Below, piece by piece: positions 52,261 to 59,589 of a stretch of 64,000 nt of DNA (the first letter of the stretch is position 1; every line of letters starts with the position of its first letter). The DNA is taken from assembly GCF_014640295.1 (NCBI RefSeq), contig NZ_BMGR01000003.1, forward strand, positions 124,001 through 188,000, in the 5' to 3' direction. The notes beneath the pieces are model-generated. The model ran no database searches, was not told the DNA's origin, and saw nothing but the letters and a program-made list of their open reading frames with translations. The position numbers were made by a program, and so were the translations under genes. This DNA is from Paenibacillus abyssi (GTDB lineage Bacteria > Bacillota > Bacilli > Paenibacillales > Paenibacillaceae).

Positions 52261-52405
52261 GGCAGTCTAAGACTTTATTTTTCAAGTCTTGGTCCGCTAC
52301 TGTTTCATTTTTATAGGTAGTCTAATACTTATTTTCGAAGTCTGGCGATTTTTAAACTCAAAAAACCGCGTTAAATCGGGCCCCTCAGTCTAAAACTTTA
52401 TTTTC
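52261..52405 (-). repeat. Three spaced TnsB-site-like repeats (Tn7 left-end-like)
   Basis: On the minus strand the sites are 52384-52405 (GAAAATAAAGTTTTAGACTG), 52316-52336 (GAAAATAAGTATTAGACTAC) and 52261-52283 (GAAAAATAAAGTCTTAGACT), separated by about 47 and 32 bp. Two have a one-base length change. Confidence 0.8.
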
Positions 52406-52413
52406 ACATGACA

Positions 52414-52418
52414 TCGCG
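52414..52418 (+). repeat. 5-bp target-site duplication, right copy
   Basis: TCGCG, identical to 50049-50053, directly after the ACA terminus at 52411-52413. Confidence 0.85.
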
Positions 52419-52504
52419 GCTTACAAAAAGTAAGTTTAGAGGTCGGGTGGCTTTTGCTTGCCCATCATTTGCTGAAGAAGGCCGCAGTTGACCGAAGACG
52501 ATAA
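52415..52504 (+). pseudogene. IS1182-like transposase, C-terminal fragment
   Basis: A 29-codon frame reading KVSLEVGWLLLAHHLLKKA to a TAA at 52502, resembling the end of IS1182 transposases. It is out of frame with the N-terminal piece even when the Tn7-type insert is removed, so the gene was already deleted and shifted. Confidence 0.5.
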
Positions 52505-52725
52505 ATGGCGCCACAGATAGGAGACCTACCGTTCTAGAGGTACCTATCAAGCTTCAATATTCTCATTGAAGATCCCTTTGGGACAGCCTCTTCAAATGTA
52601 CATGATGGCCTTCTGGTCCTCCCTTCACGGAATCGGATACCCCGCCCCAAAAAGGCTCTAATGCTCATCATTCGAGTTATCGATAGTCAGGAGCGCCGCA
52701 TACCCGATGCGGCGCTATTTGGACG
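52505..52725. other. Non-coding stretch after the mobile elements
   Basis: Holds a small hairpin (CTTCAAT/ATTGAAG near 52551-52570), the right inverted repeat of the IS1182-like element, and the terminator at 52693. No coding frame is supported. Confidence 0.5.
52693..52715. terminator. Hairpin downstream of glutamate dehydrogenase
   Basis: GCGCCGCAT (52693-52701) pairs perfectly with ATGCGGCGC (52707-52715). It lies just beyond the stop of the minus-strand dehydrogenase gene. Confidence 0.7.
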
Positions 52726-54105
52726 TTAATAGAGCTTCCCTTGAATATACAGATTCGTTGACAGTTTCATTACCGCATGGGTGTAACAGTTGTGGCGCAG
52801 CGGGAATGAATCGCCAAAATATTGCGGCAGAATGGCATTCATCGTGCCTTTCATTTTGCTATAGAGCATTTCGAAAATTTGAGCTTCGCTATAGAACTGC
52901 GTCTCTCTTCCCTGAAGCCATTCAAAGTAAGATACGATCACGCCGCCCGCATTCGCCAGAATATCGGGAATGACAATGGCGCCTGTATCATTTAACACTT
53001 GGTCCGCTTCACCGGTTACCGGAGCATTGGCGCCCTCGACGATGATTCGCGCTTTAATCTGATCCACATTATCTTGATGGATCTGGTCCTCCAGTGCGGC
53101 TAGGATCAATACATCAACGTCCAGGTAGAGCACTTCTTCCCGGTCCAGAAGCTCGGCTTTGATGCCAGACTCGGTAAGCTGCTCGTCTGTTGCCGGCAGG
53201 TCGCCCCCGGACTTGGAGGTGTAATCGGCAAGTGCCGGGATATCCAAACCATTGGGATTATATAAAGTCTTGTTGCGGTCACTAACAGCAACGACCTTGT
53301 TCTGCAAGGAAGTGCAGTGATAAGCCTCTAATGCGGCCACCGAGCCCACATTTCCGAATCCCTGGACCGCAAGCTTTAACGCCAGGTTTGTATGGTCGAG
53401 GGCGGTCTTCGCGAAGGGATTGCTGCTGCCGTTAAGCCAACTGCTCTGCGCCTTCAAGAAATCATAGATCATATAACGGAACGTGAAGTAGACGCCTTTT
53501 CCCGTCGCTTCTCTGCGCCCGAGCGAGCCGCCGTTCATGACGCTTTTGCCGGTAAAGCTGCCGCGGTATGGCTTGCCTGGATGAATACTCTTATACTCCG
53601 ACATCATCCAATCCATTTCCCGTTCGCCTGTGCCAACGTCCGGCGCCGGAATATCCTTGTCGGGTCCGATCACATCACTGAAGTATTGCACATACTTTTT
53701 ACATATATAATAGAGCTCTTTCATGGAGTATTCCCGCGGGTTAAGGACGACCCCGCCCTTACCTCCGCCGAAAGGAACCTCGTGCAGCGCATTTTTCAAC
53801 GTCATCAATGCGGCAAGATTAGTGACCTCGTCTTCATTGACCGATTCGTGGAACCGGATGCCGCCTTTGTATGGTCCTAATGTATCATTATGCTGAATAC
53901 GAAAGGCGGGAATACGGACGACATTGCCATTATCAAGGGGGATTCGCAAAAATGATTTGTGAACCTTGTTTGGTGTGGAAAGAATGGAAGCTAGCGATGT
54001 GAAGGCTTGCTTGCGTGCCGTATCTTGCAAATTCGGCAGGAAGGAAGTGTCCTCCAGCAGCGCATTTAAGGATTGCTGTACGATTGCGCCTGTAGGGCCG
54101 GCCAT
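52726..54105 (-). CDS. NAD(P)-dependent glutamate (Glu/Leu/Phe/Val) dehydrogenase
   Basis: 459 residues from the ATG at 54103-54105 (AGGAGG 8 nt upstream; a second ATG 6 nt earlier touches the ribosome site). PYKGGIRFHESVNEDEVTNLAALMTLKNA and PFGGGKGGV contain the substrate lysines; DIPAPDVGTGEREMDWMMSEY follows. The nucleotide-binding part has LAVQGFGNVGS and later VEGANAPVTGEAD. This is the standard hexameric glutamate dehydrogenase linking glutamate to 2-oxoglutarate and ammonium. It is divergent from ywbE. Confidence 0.93.
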   Translation of the reverse strand: MAGPTGAIVQQSLNALLEDTSFLPNLQDTARKQAFTSLASILSTPNKVHKSFLRIPLDNGNVVRIPAFRIQHNDTLGPYKGGIRFHESVNEDEVTNLAALMTLKNALHEVPFGGGKGGVVLNPREYSMKELYYICKKYVQYFSDVIGPDKDIPAPDVGTGEREMDWMMSEYKSIHPGKPYRGSFTGKSVMNGGSLGRREATGKGVYFTFRYMIYDFLKAQSSWLNGSSNPFAKTALDHTNLALKLAVQGFGNVGSVAALEAYHCTSLQNKVVAVSDRNKTLYNPNGLDIPALADYTSKSGGDLPATDEQLTESGIKAELLDREEVLYLDVDVLILAALEDQIHQDNVDQIKARIIVEGANAPVTGEADQVLNDTGAIVIPDILANAGGVIVSYFEWLQGRETQFYSEAQIFEMLYSKMKGTMNAILPQYFGDSFPLRHNCYTHAVMKLSTNLYIQGKLY

Positions 54106-54201
54106 AATCATCTCCTCCTTAATTTTACTTTGTCTCCCATTCATTTTATCATAGTGAGGGAAACGAACCAAAAACAAAGAAACAAGCAAAAGGAGCCTAT
54201 T

Positions 54202-54399
54202 ATGAACGGAAACAACAGAGCATCGATCAGACCGGGCATTACGGTAGATATCGTATTGAAGCAGGATCAACGAAGCGGAAAATTAACACGAGGGATCGTG
54301 AAGGATATTTTGACTAACTCGCCTACTCATCCTCACGGCATTAAAGTGCGTCTGCAGGATGGCCAGGTAGGGAGGGTAAAAGATATTATTTCATCGTAA
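54202..54399 (+). CDS. ywbE: YwbE-family small protein
   Basis: 65 residues from the ATG at 54202 (AAAAGGAG upstream). RASIRPGITVDIVLKQDQRSGKLTRGIVKDILTNSP and HPHGIKVRLQDGQVGRVKDI are the full YwbE (DUF2196) pattern, an SH3/KOW-like fold of unknown function. Divergent from the glutamate dehydrogenase gene. Confidence 0.9.
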   Translation: MNGNNRASIRPGITVDIVLKQDQRSGKLTRGIVKDILTNSPTHPHGIKVRLQDGQVGRVKDIISS

Positions 54400-54452
54400 A
54401 TGTGGGGATGGAATCGGTCGGCCGGAGGGCTCAAGCCCATCCCCGGTGAAAC

Positions 54453-54950
54453 CTAACGTTTGGCGGCAGACTGCTGCAGAAGCTGTTTGATGTGCGGCTC
54501 AATCTGCTCGGGCTTGTCAGTGGGAGCGAACCGTTTCAGGACACGGCCATCGCGGTCGACAAGAAACTTGGTGAAATTCCACTTGATCGATTTGGAGCCG
54601 AGAAGGCCGGGCGCTTCCTTGGCAAGGTGCTGGAAAAGAGGATGGGCATTAGCGCCGTTGACATCGATTTTTGCAAACAGCGGAAAGGTCACGCCGTGAT
54701 TTAGTTCGCATGTCTGAGCAATCTCTTCTTCAGCTCCTGGCTCTTGACCTGCAAATTGATTGCTTGGGAAACCGAGGACGGCAAATCCTTGATCCTTATA
54801 TTCTTCATATAGCTTTTGCAGCCCTTTGAACTGGGGTGCAAAACCGCACTTGGTAGCTGTATTGACAATAAGCAGAACATCGCCCTTCCAAGAGGACAAG
54901 TCCTGCGCCTCACCGCGAATGGTGTTTACTTTTATATCATACAGAGACAT
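54453..54950 (-). CDS. bsaA: Thiol-type glutathione peroxidase
   Basis: 165 residues from the ATG at 54948-54950 (GAGGAGG upstream). The peroxidatic cysteine is C35 in NTATKCGF (Cys, not Sec). [12 protein letters not shown] holds the catalytic Gln, [14 protein letters not shown] the Trp/Asn, and a second Cys in EIAQTCELN may resolve a disulfide, as in thioredoxin-dependent peroxidases. It reduces hydroperoxides. It is divergent from ohrR, and the promoter is overlapped by an OhrR-like palindrome. Confidence 0.93.
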   Translation of the reverse strand: MSLYDIKVNTIRGEAQDLSSWKGDVLLIVNTATKCGFAPQFKGLQKLYEEYKDQGFAVLGFPSNQFAGQEPGAEEEIAQTCELNHGVTFPLFAKIDVNGANAHPLFQHLAKEAPGLLGSKSIKWNFTKFLVDRDGRVLKRFAPTDKPEQIEPHIKQLLQQSAAKR

Positions 54951-54978
54951 TATAAAAACCTCCTCGATAAATTTATCG

Positions 54979-55000
54979 CAATTAAATTGTATAAAATTTA
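54979..55000 (-). promoter_or_regulatory. OhrR-like operator over the glutathione peroxidase promoter
   Basis: CAATTAAATTG (54979-54989) followed by TATAAAATTTA resembles the TACAATT-AATTGTA sites bound by OhrR. On the minus strand TTGACA (55010-55015) and TACAAT 18 nt on form the promoter, and the palindrome covers the -10. Confidence 0.65.
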
Positions 55001-55028
55001 AAAGGTGGTTGTCAACTTTTAAACGGTT

Positions 55029-55057
55029 TTGACACCTATTAATGAGGGTGCTATAAT
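55029..55057 (+). promoter_or_regulatory. Consensus sigma-A promoter of ohrR
   Basis: TTGACA (55029-55034), 17-nt spacer, TATAAT (55052-55057), about 60 nt before the ohrR start; a perfect consensus match. Confidence 0.88.
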
Positions 55058-55118
55058 GGCTCCGATTAGGTTGTATGCAATCTAAAATGGCCCGCAGGTT
55101 AGAATGGAGGTAAGAGGG

Positions 55119-55580
55119 ATGGAACATGGGAATGTCTCGGATGAAGAGCGGGATGCGGCATTAAAGCTGGAGAATCAGCTTTGCTTTGCCGTGTATGCCT
55201 GTTCCCGGGAAATGACGAAGCTGTACCACCCGCTGCTGAAGGAAATTGGCCTTACCTATACACAATATGTTACGATGCTGGCCTTGTGGGAGAAGGATCA
55301 AGTCACGGTTAAGGAGCTTGGCGCCAGATTGTATCTGGATTCCGGAACGCTTACGCCGCTTCTGAAGAAGCTGGAGTCGATGGGTCTGATCACTCGTTCG
55401 CGTCATAAGGCGGACGAACGCAGCGTCATCATCGCGCTTACAAAGCAGGGTACCGAGATGAAGGAAAAGGCAAGGGAGATTCCTGCAAAGCTTTACGGGC
55501 AATCGGGAATTTCACTGGAGGAGATTCATTCCTTGCGGCAGCGCATAACCGAGCTGCTGACCAAGGTTCAACAGCCTTAA
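55119..55580 (+). CDS. ohrR: MarR-family organic hydroperoxide sensor OhrR
   Basis: 153 residues from the ATG at 55119 (GGAGG at 55106-55110). [24 protein letters not shown] contains the sensing cysteine C22 (equivalent to Cys15 of B. subtilis OhrR) and a second C28. The winged helix has [25 protein letters not shown] and [19 protein letters not shown]. OhrR releases DNA when oxidised by organic peroxides. Here the divergent peroxidase is the likely target instead of the usual ohrA. Confidence 0.93.
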   Translation: MEHGNVSDEERDAALKLENQLCFAVYACSREMTKLYHPLLKEIGLTYTQYVTMLALWEKDQVTVKELGARLYLDSGTLTPLLKKLESMGLITRSRHKADERSVIIALTKQGTEMKEKAREIPAKLYGQSGISLEEIHSLRQRITELLTKVQQP

Positions 55581-55598
55581 ATGGGAGGTCGTGATCAC

Positions 55599-56558
55599 TT
55601 GAGCTTCATCGATAAAAGAGTAATGGAATTACAAGCCTATTCCGCACCCCAAACCTCTCCCGAGGACTTGGGCCAGTTCTGGGAACGCACCCTTGCCGAG
55701 GCGAAGCAGCGTCCGCTGTTGGATCGGAAGGAACGCAAGCAGGGCTTATCGCCCTACACGGAGGAGTATCACGTTACATATCAGGGTTTTGACGAGACGC
55801 CGATTCACGGATGGTTTCTGCTCCCGCAATTTGCCAAAGCCGGCCAGGACGGATTGCCATGTATCGTCTTTTATCATGGTTATCATGGGGGCAAAGGCAG
55901 CCCGGAAGTTTATGCACACTGGCTGCTGCAGGGGTATGCGGTATTTGCAATCGATGTCCGGGGCCAAGGCGGAGAGACCGGAAATGCGCTTCCTCAGACG
56001 TTTGGGATGAGCGGCGGCTGGATCACGCAAGGGCTGCTGGATCCGAATCAGAGCTATTACCGGGCGATCACGGTCGATGCGATCCGTGCGGTCGAATGGG
56101 CGGCACAGCAGCCGGAGATCAATGCACAGGAAATTTATGTCGTGGGAGGCAGCCAGGGCGGTGGTTTGGCGTTAATTACTGGCGCTTTGAGCGATATACC
56201 TAGCAAGGTTATTGCGGATATCCCGAATATGTGCCATATGGATTATGGCATCATGCACGCTCAAGGCTCTTTAACGGAAGCGGCTTCGTTTGTATCGAAG
56301 TTTCCGGATAAGCTGGAGCAGGTGCTGCGTACCTTAAGCTACTTTGATATGCTCAACCTGGTTGGGAAGCTTAAAGTGCCGGTTATGGTTACGGCGAGCT
56401 TGAAGGACCCGGTTTGCATGCCGGAGACGATCTTCGCAGTATACAACCGCATGGAAGCGCCCAAACAGCTGCACATATATCCGTTCAACGGCCATTTCAC
56501 AAGCGGGGGGCATTTCCAAAAGCAAGTTGCATTTATCCGTCATTTTACGAACGAATAA
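55599..56558 (+). CDS. CE7-family acetyl esterase (acetyl xylan esterase/cephalosporin-C deacetylase)
   Basis: 319 residues from a TTG at 55599 (GGGAGG at 55583-55588). CE7 hallmarks: the RGQ motif in IDVRGQGGETG, nucleophile elbow GGSQGGG, and a late LKDPVCMPETIF plus YPFNGHFTSG carrying the Asp and His of the triad. Removes acetyl groups from xylo-oligosaccharides or cephalosporin C in the cytoplasm. It is 18 nt after ohrR and may be cotranscribed. Confidence 0.92.
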   Translation: MSFIDKRVMELQAYSAPQTSPEDLGQFWERTLAEAKQRPLLDRKERKQGLSPYTEEYHVTYQGFDETPIHGWFLLPQFAKAGQDGLPCIVFYHGYHGGKGSPEVYAHWLLQGYAVFAIDVRGQGGETGNALPQTFGMSGGWITQGLLDPNQSYYRAITVDAIRAVEWAAQQPEINAQEIYVVGGSQGGGLALITGALSDIPSKVIADIPNMCHMDYGIMHAQGSLTEAASFVSKFPDKLEQVLRTLSYFDMLNLVGKLKVPVMVTASLKDPVCMPETIFAVYNRMEAPKQLHIYPFNGHFTSGGHFQKQVAFIRHFTNE

Positions 56559-56581
56559 CTGTTCTTAAGAATACGATTGCT

Positions 56582-56622
56582 TTAGGGGCTGTTTCTCGAG
56601 TGGAGAGATGGCCTCTTTTAGC
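56582..56622. terminator. Possible bidirectional terminator
   Basis: AGGGGCTGTTTCTC pairs imperfectly with GAGAGATGGCCTCT, flanked by T-rich tracts, between the convergent esterase and MBL-fold genes. Confidence 0.45.
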
Positions 56623-56629
56623 TATTCTG

Positions 56630-57328
56630 TTACTCTTTTGCCTTCGCGATCGCATGCTCCATCATCGGCAAGGGCTGTTTCAGCATTGGTCCGTGTCCGA
56701 CAGCAAGCAGTGAAGGTTTCAGTGCGGCCAGCTTGGTGGCGCTGTCAAGAGAAGCCTGTTTATTCCACGTCGCCATTGCGGGGAAAGGGAACAAAGGCCG
56801 CAGTTGACCGGATACGGCTATGCCGCCGCGCGTTTGGAAGGCATCGCCTGCAAGGAGGGCACGGCTGCGAGTATCAAGAAAAGCCATGGATCCCGGCGTA
56901 TGTCCCGGCGCGGAGACTGCAAGCAGCGAACCGACACGGTCGCCATCCTGCAGCAGCACATCCGGAATCGTCTGGATATTCTTCGGTACGCCGCCTCGTA
57001 TCGGGGTGCCAGCTTCTTCCGGATCAAGCGTGACGTCGCCTGATAGCAGCCGGGCATCACGCTTGGAGATAAACACCGTTACATCCGGCAGCATCTCTCT
57101 CAGCGTGTCTAGTGCGCCGACATGGTCACCATGCGCATGAGTCAGCACGATTCGTGTAACCGGCTTTCCAATGTGTGCGGCTGCTTGGATAATGCCCTTC
57201 GCGCTGTAGGGCAGTGCGGCATCAATTAATGTAAGCTCATTATGCTCTTCAATAAAGTAGCAGTTAACAGGAAAGAATCGGGGTAAAAAAGAGAGCTGAT
57301 AAACTTTATTTTCGCGTGTTATTCGCAT
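56630..57328 (-). CDS. MBL-fold metallo-hydrolase
   Basis: 232 residues from the ATG at 57326-57328 (GGAGAAGAGA upstream; a TTG 6 nt earlier is possible). The metal-binding motif THAHGDHVGAL is intact, with further ligands in SAPGHTPGS, AGDAF and VGHGP. FPVNCYFIEEHNELTLIDAAL is typical of the glyoxalase II-like group. The substrate is unknown. Two 17-bp palindromes AACTAAT-N3-ATTAGTT lie directly upstream, identical in pattern to one before the TetR gene at 35070. Confidence 0.9.
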   Translation of the reverse strand: MRITRENKVYQLSFLPRFFPVNCYFIEEHNELTLIDAALPYSAKGIIQAAAHIGKPVTRIVLTHAHGDHVGALDTLREMLPDVTVFISKRDARLLSGDVTLDPEEAGTPIRGGVPKNIQTIPDVLLQDGDRVGSLLAVSAPGHTPGSMAFLDTRSRALLAGDAFQTRGGIAVSGQLRPLFPFPAMATWNKQASLDSATKLAALKPSLLAVGHGPMLKQPLPMMEHAIAKAKE

Positions 57329-57350
57329 AGTCAATCTCTTCTCCTTCGAA

Positions 57351-57391
57351 AACTAATTGTATTAGTTTTAATATAACTAATCACATTAGTT
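57351..57391 (-). promoter_or_regulatory. Two tandem palindromic operators
   Basis: AACTAAT-TGT-ATTAGTT (57351-57367) and AACTAAT-CAC-ATTAGTT (57375-57391), centres 24 bp apart, just upstream of the MBL-fold gene. Half-sites equal those at 34998-35014. Confidence 0.78.
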
Positions 57392-57410
57392 TTTGCAACT
57401 GTTATTTATC

Positions 57411-57462
57411 GCATCGAAAAATAGCATCGAAAAATAGCATCGAAAAATAGCATCGAAAAATA
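57411..57462 (+). repeat. Four perfect 13-bp tandem repeats
   Basis: GCATCGAAAAATA repeated four times without change, followed by a partial fifth unit (GCATTGAC) that forms the -35 element of the next gene. Confidence 0.92.
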
Positions 57463-57465
57463 GCA

Positions 57466-57495
57466 TTGACAAATGATAATGAGAACCATTATCAT
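57466..57495 (+). promoter_or_regulatory. Promoter with Fur box for the DUF1450 gene
   Basis: TTGACA at 57466-57471 and TATCAT at 57490-57495 (spacer 18). GATAATGAGAACCATTATC (57475-57493) matches the 19-bp Fur consensus at 17 positions and covers spacer and -10, so iron-bound Fur should repress. Confidence 0.85.
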
Positions 57496-57537
57496 ACAAA
57501 GAGAAGCAAGAACGGATAAAGCGGGGGGACAACAGCG

Positions 57538-57762
57538 ATGAAGAAAATCAAGTACTGCTGCAGAAACCTTAAGTTTGGAACCAAGCCGGTATACAAAGCG
57601 ATGAAAGAAGCGTTCCCGGAATTGAAGCATAAGAAACAGGACTGCCTTGGAAGCTGCAAGCTGTGCACCAAGCAATGCTTTGTCATGATCGGGAAGAAAA
57701 AGATTGTGTGCGAGCCTACGGCGAAAAAGCTCTTAAAGGCGCTGCGCAAAGAAATCGGATAA
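57538..57762 (+). CDS. DUF1450 (YuzB-like) cysteine-rich small protein
   Basis: 74 residues, ATG at 57538 after GCGGGGGG. Cysteines occur in IKYCCRNLK and QDCLGSCKLCTKQCF, a CxxxCxxCxxxC-like cluster that could hold an iron-sulfur centre or zinc; the end is KKIVCEPTAKKLLKALRKEI. The family is widespread in Bacillota with unknown role. The Fur box in its promoter and the adjacent ferritin gene link it to iron. Confidence 0.88.
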   Translation: MKKIKYCCRNLKFGTKPVYKAMKEAFPELKHKKQDCLGSCKLCTKQCFVMIGKKKIVCEPTAKKLLKALRKEIG

Positions 57763-57879
57763 ACGGTATTATTAAAGCTGCAGTCAGTCATTCAAGCGTT
57801 TCGGATTGTTGCTGTTGCCTTATTAATAATATATGATAGAAGATAATGGACTAACCTGATTAGAAAGGGTGACTGGCGC

Positions 57880-58386
57880 ATGATGAACGATGCACTGCAT
57901 AAGGCATTAAATGATCAAATGAATTTTGAATTCTACTCTTCGCAAGTTTATTTATCCATGGCTGCTTATCTTTCTAGCGAAAGCTTGGATGGATTCGCAA
58001 ACTTCTTCATCGTCCAGGCGGAGGAAGAAAAGTTTCATGCGATGAAAATTTATCAATTTCTCAATAATCGCGGCAAACGTGCCACGATTTATGGAATGGA
58101 TACGCCGAACAACGATTATCATTCCGTTCTTGAGGTGTTCGAGGATGGTTACAAACACGAGATTGAGGTCACGAAGCGGTTTTATCATTTGTCCGATTTG
58201 GCAATGAATGACCGTGAGCACGCAACGATCCAATTCTTGAAATGGTTTATCGATGAGCAGGTGGAGGAAGAGGCGATGTTCGATTCGATCATTCAGAAGC
58301 TGAAGCGGATCGATAAGGACAGCAATGCATTCTTTATGCTCGATAGCGAATTTGCACAGCGTAAATTTACGCCTCCAGCAGAATAA
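57880..58386 (+). CDS. ftnA: Ferritin (non-haem)
   Basis: 168 residues, ATG at 57880 with AAAGGGTG upstream (the second codon is also ATG). Four-helix bundle with ferroxidase residues: MNFEFYSSQVYLSMAAY (Glu18-like), QAEEEKFHAMKIY (Glu, Glu, His), and FIDEQVEEEAMF (Glu, Gln). Stores iron as ferric mineral. No Fur box of its own is visible; a terminator follows. Confidence 0.94.
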   Translation: MMNDALHKALNDQMNFEFYSSQVYLSMAAYLSSESLDGFANFFIVQAEEEKFHAMKIYQFLNNRGKRATIYGMDTPNNDYHSVLEVFEDGYKHEIEVTKRFYHLSDLAMNDREHATIQFLKWFIDEQVEEEAMFDSIIQKLKRIDKDSNAFFMLDSEFAQRKFTPPAE

Positions 58387-58407
58387 TAAACGGCATAGAT
58401 AGTACAG

Positions 58408-58434
58408 AAGACGTCGATTGTTGACGTCTTTTTT
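58408..58434 (+). terminator. Terminator after ferritin
   Basis: AAGACGTC (58408-58415) pairs perfectly with GACGTCTT (58423-58430), followed by T residues. Confidence 0.9.
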
Positions 58435-58459
58435 AAATTCGGAAAGCAGGAGTTTTGTT

Positions 58460-59413
58460 ATGGCACCGCTAAGCGGGAAAGTGCAACGGAATCATTATCT
58501 GTATACCTATATCTGCCATGAGGATGAAGAGGATCTGTGCAAGCTGGAGCTTCGTACATTGTTCGGGGACATCATCTGGAGAAACGACCGGTGTTTTGAG
58601 AGCTCCAGGCGAATCGAGCCGGACAGGAGCCCTTTCATCAAACAAAGGCTGTTAGTAACTAAAGAAGCCGCGAGTCTTGATGAGATGGATGTGCTAATGG
58701 ATGGATTCCAGCCGCTTCAGGGAACGTTCAAGGTTGTCTGTCTCAAAACAAATCGTGAGGTAACATACGGGGAACAGCGCAGTATAGAACGGCGGATCGG
58801 CGCGAAAATCCGCGGTATAGCGGATATGAGGCACCCTGACCAGCTATTCGGCGTTGCCTCGGTAGAAGGCCGCTGGCTGTTTGGAGAGCTTATGCAGATT
58901 GAGACGGGCTGGCAGCGGCATCACGATAAACCGCAGCGCTATTCAACCGCGCTTAGCGACAAAGTCGCCCGTACGGTAGCGAATATCGCTGTACCGCAGC
59001 CGGAAGGCATAAAAGCGGTCGACCCGTGCTGCGGCATCGGGACAGTGCTGCTTGAGGCGCTGTCCATGAACATAAATATCATAGGCTATGACATCAATCC
59101 GCTTGCCGTGCGGGGTGCCCGGGCAAACCTGACGTATTACGGATACCCGGATGTGGTCCGAGTAGCTGATCTAGGTGAGTTAAATGGAGATTTTGACGTC
59201 GTTATCGTCGATTTTCCTTATAATGTATGCTCGATAATAACAAACGACGAGCTTATCCGGATGCTGCAGCAGGCAAGAAAAATCGCTCAGCGGGCAGTTT
59301 TTGTGACGGTGGAACCGATTGATCGTTTCATACAATCATCAGGGTGGATGATTCAAGATCGTTGTATTGTCCACAAAAGCTCCTTTGCCCGCCAAATCAT
59401 TGTGTGTGAGTAA
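58460..59413 (+). CDS. Trm11/TrmG10-like RNA methyltransferase
   Basis: 317 residues from the ATG at 58460 (GCAGGAG upstream). The N-terminal 150 residues (YLYTYICHEDEEDLCKLELRTLFG) resemble the ferredoxin-like/THUMP region of tRNA guanine methyltransferases. The catalytic part has motif I VDPCCGIGTVLLEALSM, motif II NIIGYDINPLAVRGARANL and a motif IV variant VIVDFPYNV in place of DPPY. Substrate probably tRNA or rRNA guanine; not proven. Confidence 0.82.
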   Translation: MAPLSGKVQRNHYLYTYICHEDEEDLCKLELRTLFGDIIWRNDRCFESSRRIEPDRSPFIKQRLLVTKEAASLDEMDVLMDGFQPLQGTFKVVCLKTNREVTYGEQRSIERRIGAKIRGIADMRHPDQLFGVASVEGRWLFGELMQIETGWQRHHDKPQRYSTALSDKVARTVANIAVPQPEGIKAVDPCCGIGTVLLEALSMNINIIGYDINPLAVRGARANLTYYGYPDVVRVADLGELNGDFDVVIVDFPYNVCSIITNDELIRMLQQARKIAQRAVFVTVEPIDRFIQSSGWMIQDRCIVHKSSFARQIIVCE

Positions 59414-59589
59414 CGATATTCATTTTATTTTCAAACGTTAATATACTATAATAAGGTAAGTGATTGGAAAAGTTATACTAGGCGTTTCAAATTGCTGACC
59501 GCTACGGTAAATGCATGAATATGTGGAATCCTGCCGCATACTAACCCTCATACAAACCAGATCAACATGCAGAAACGGAGCGGATGAGG

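Larger units (their letters stand above)
50054..52413 (+). mobile_element. Non-autonomous Tn7-type mini-transposon with three cargo genes
   Basis: 2,360 bp between TGTTCATT and the complement of TGTCATGT. Exactly 8 bp in from each end starts a repeat beginning GAAAATAAAGTTTTAGACTG, which agrees at 17 of 20 positions with the Tn7 TnsB-site sequence as I recall it (GACAATAAAGTCTTAAACTG). Three overlapping sites lie at the left end and three spaced sites at the right end, the asymmetry known for Tn7 right and left ends. Flanks carry a 5-bp duplication. No tnsA, tnsB, tnsC or tniQ-like gene is inside, so movement would need proteins supplied in trans. Confidence 0.85.
49589..52588 (+). mobile_element. 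Decayed IS1182-like insertion sequence interrupted by a Tn7-type element
   Basis: GGCTGTCCCA (49589-49598) and TGGGACAGCC (52579-52588) form a perfect 10-bp terminal inverted repeat of the type seen in IS1182-family elements. Inside are the N-terminal and putative C-terminal fragments of the transposase, separated by the 2,360-bp element at 50054-52413. Without that insertion the IS would be only about 640 bp, so most of the transposase gene was already lost. Confidence 0.6.

Noticed and set aside
52261-52405. Spaced AT-rich repeats considered as a CRISPR array
   Set aside because: Repeats differ in length, are unequally spaced, and match the outer ends of the mobile element; no cas genes.
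57411-57462. Tandem 13-bp units considered as a CRISPR or iteron origin
   Set aside because: There are no spacers and no replication gene; the array abuts a promoter.
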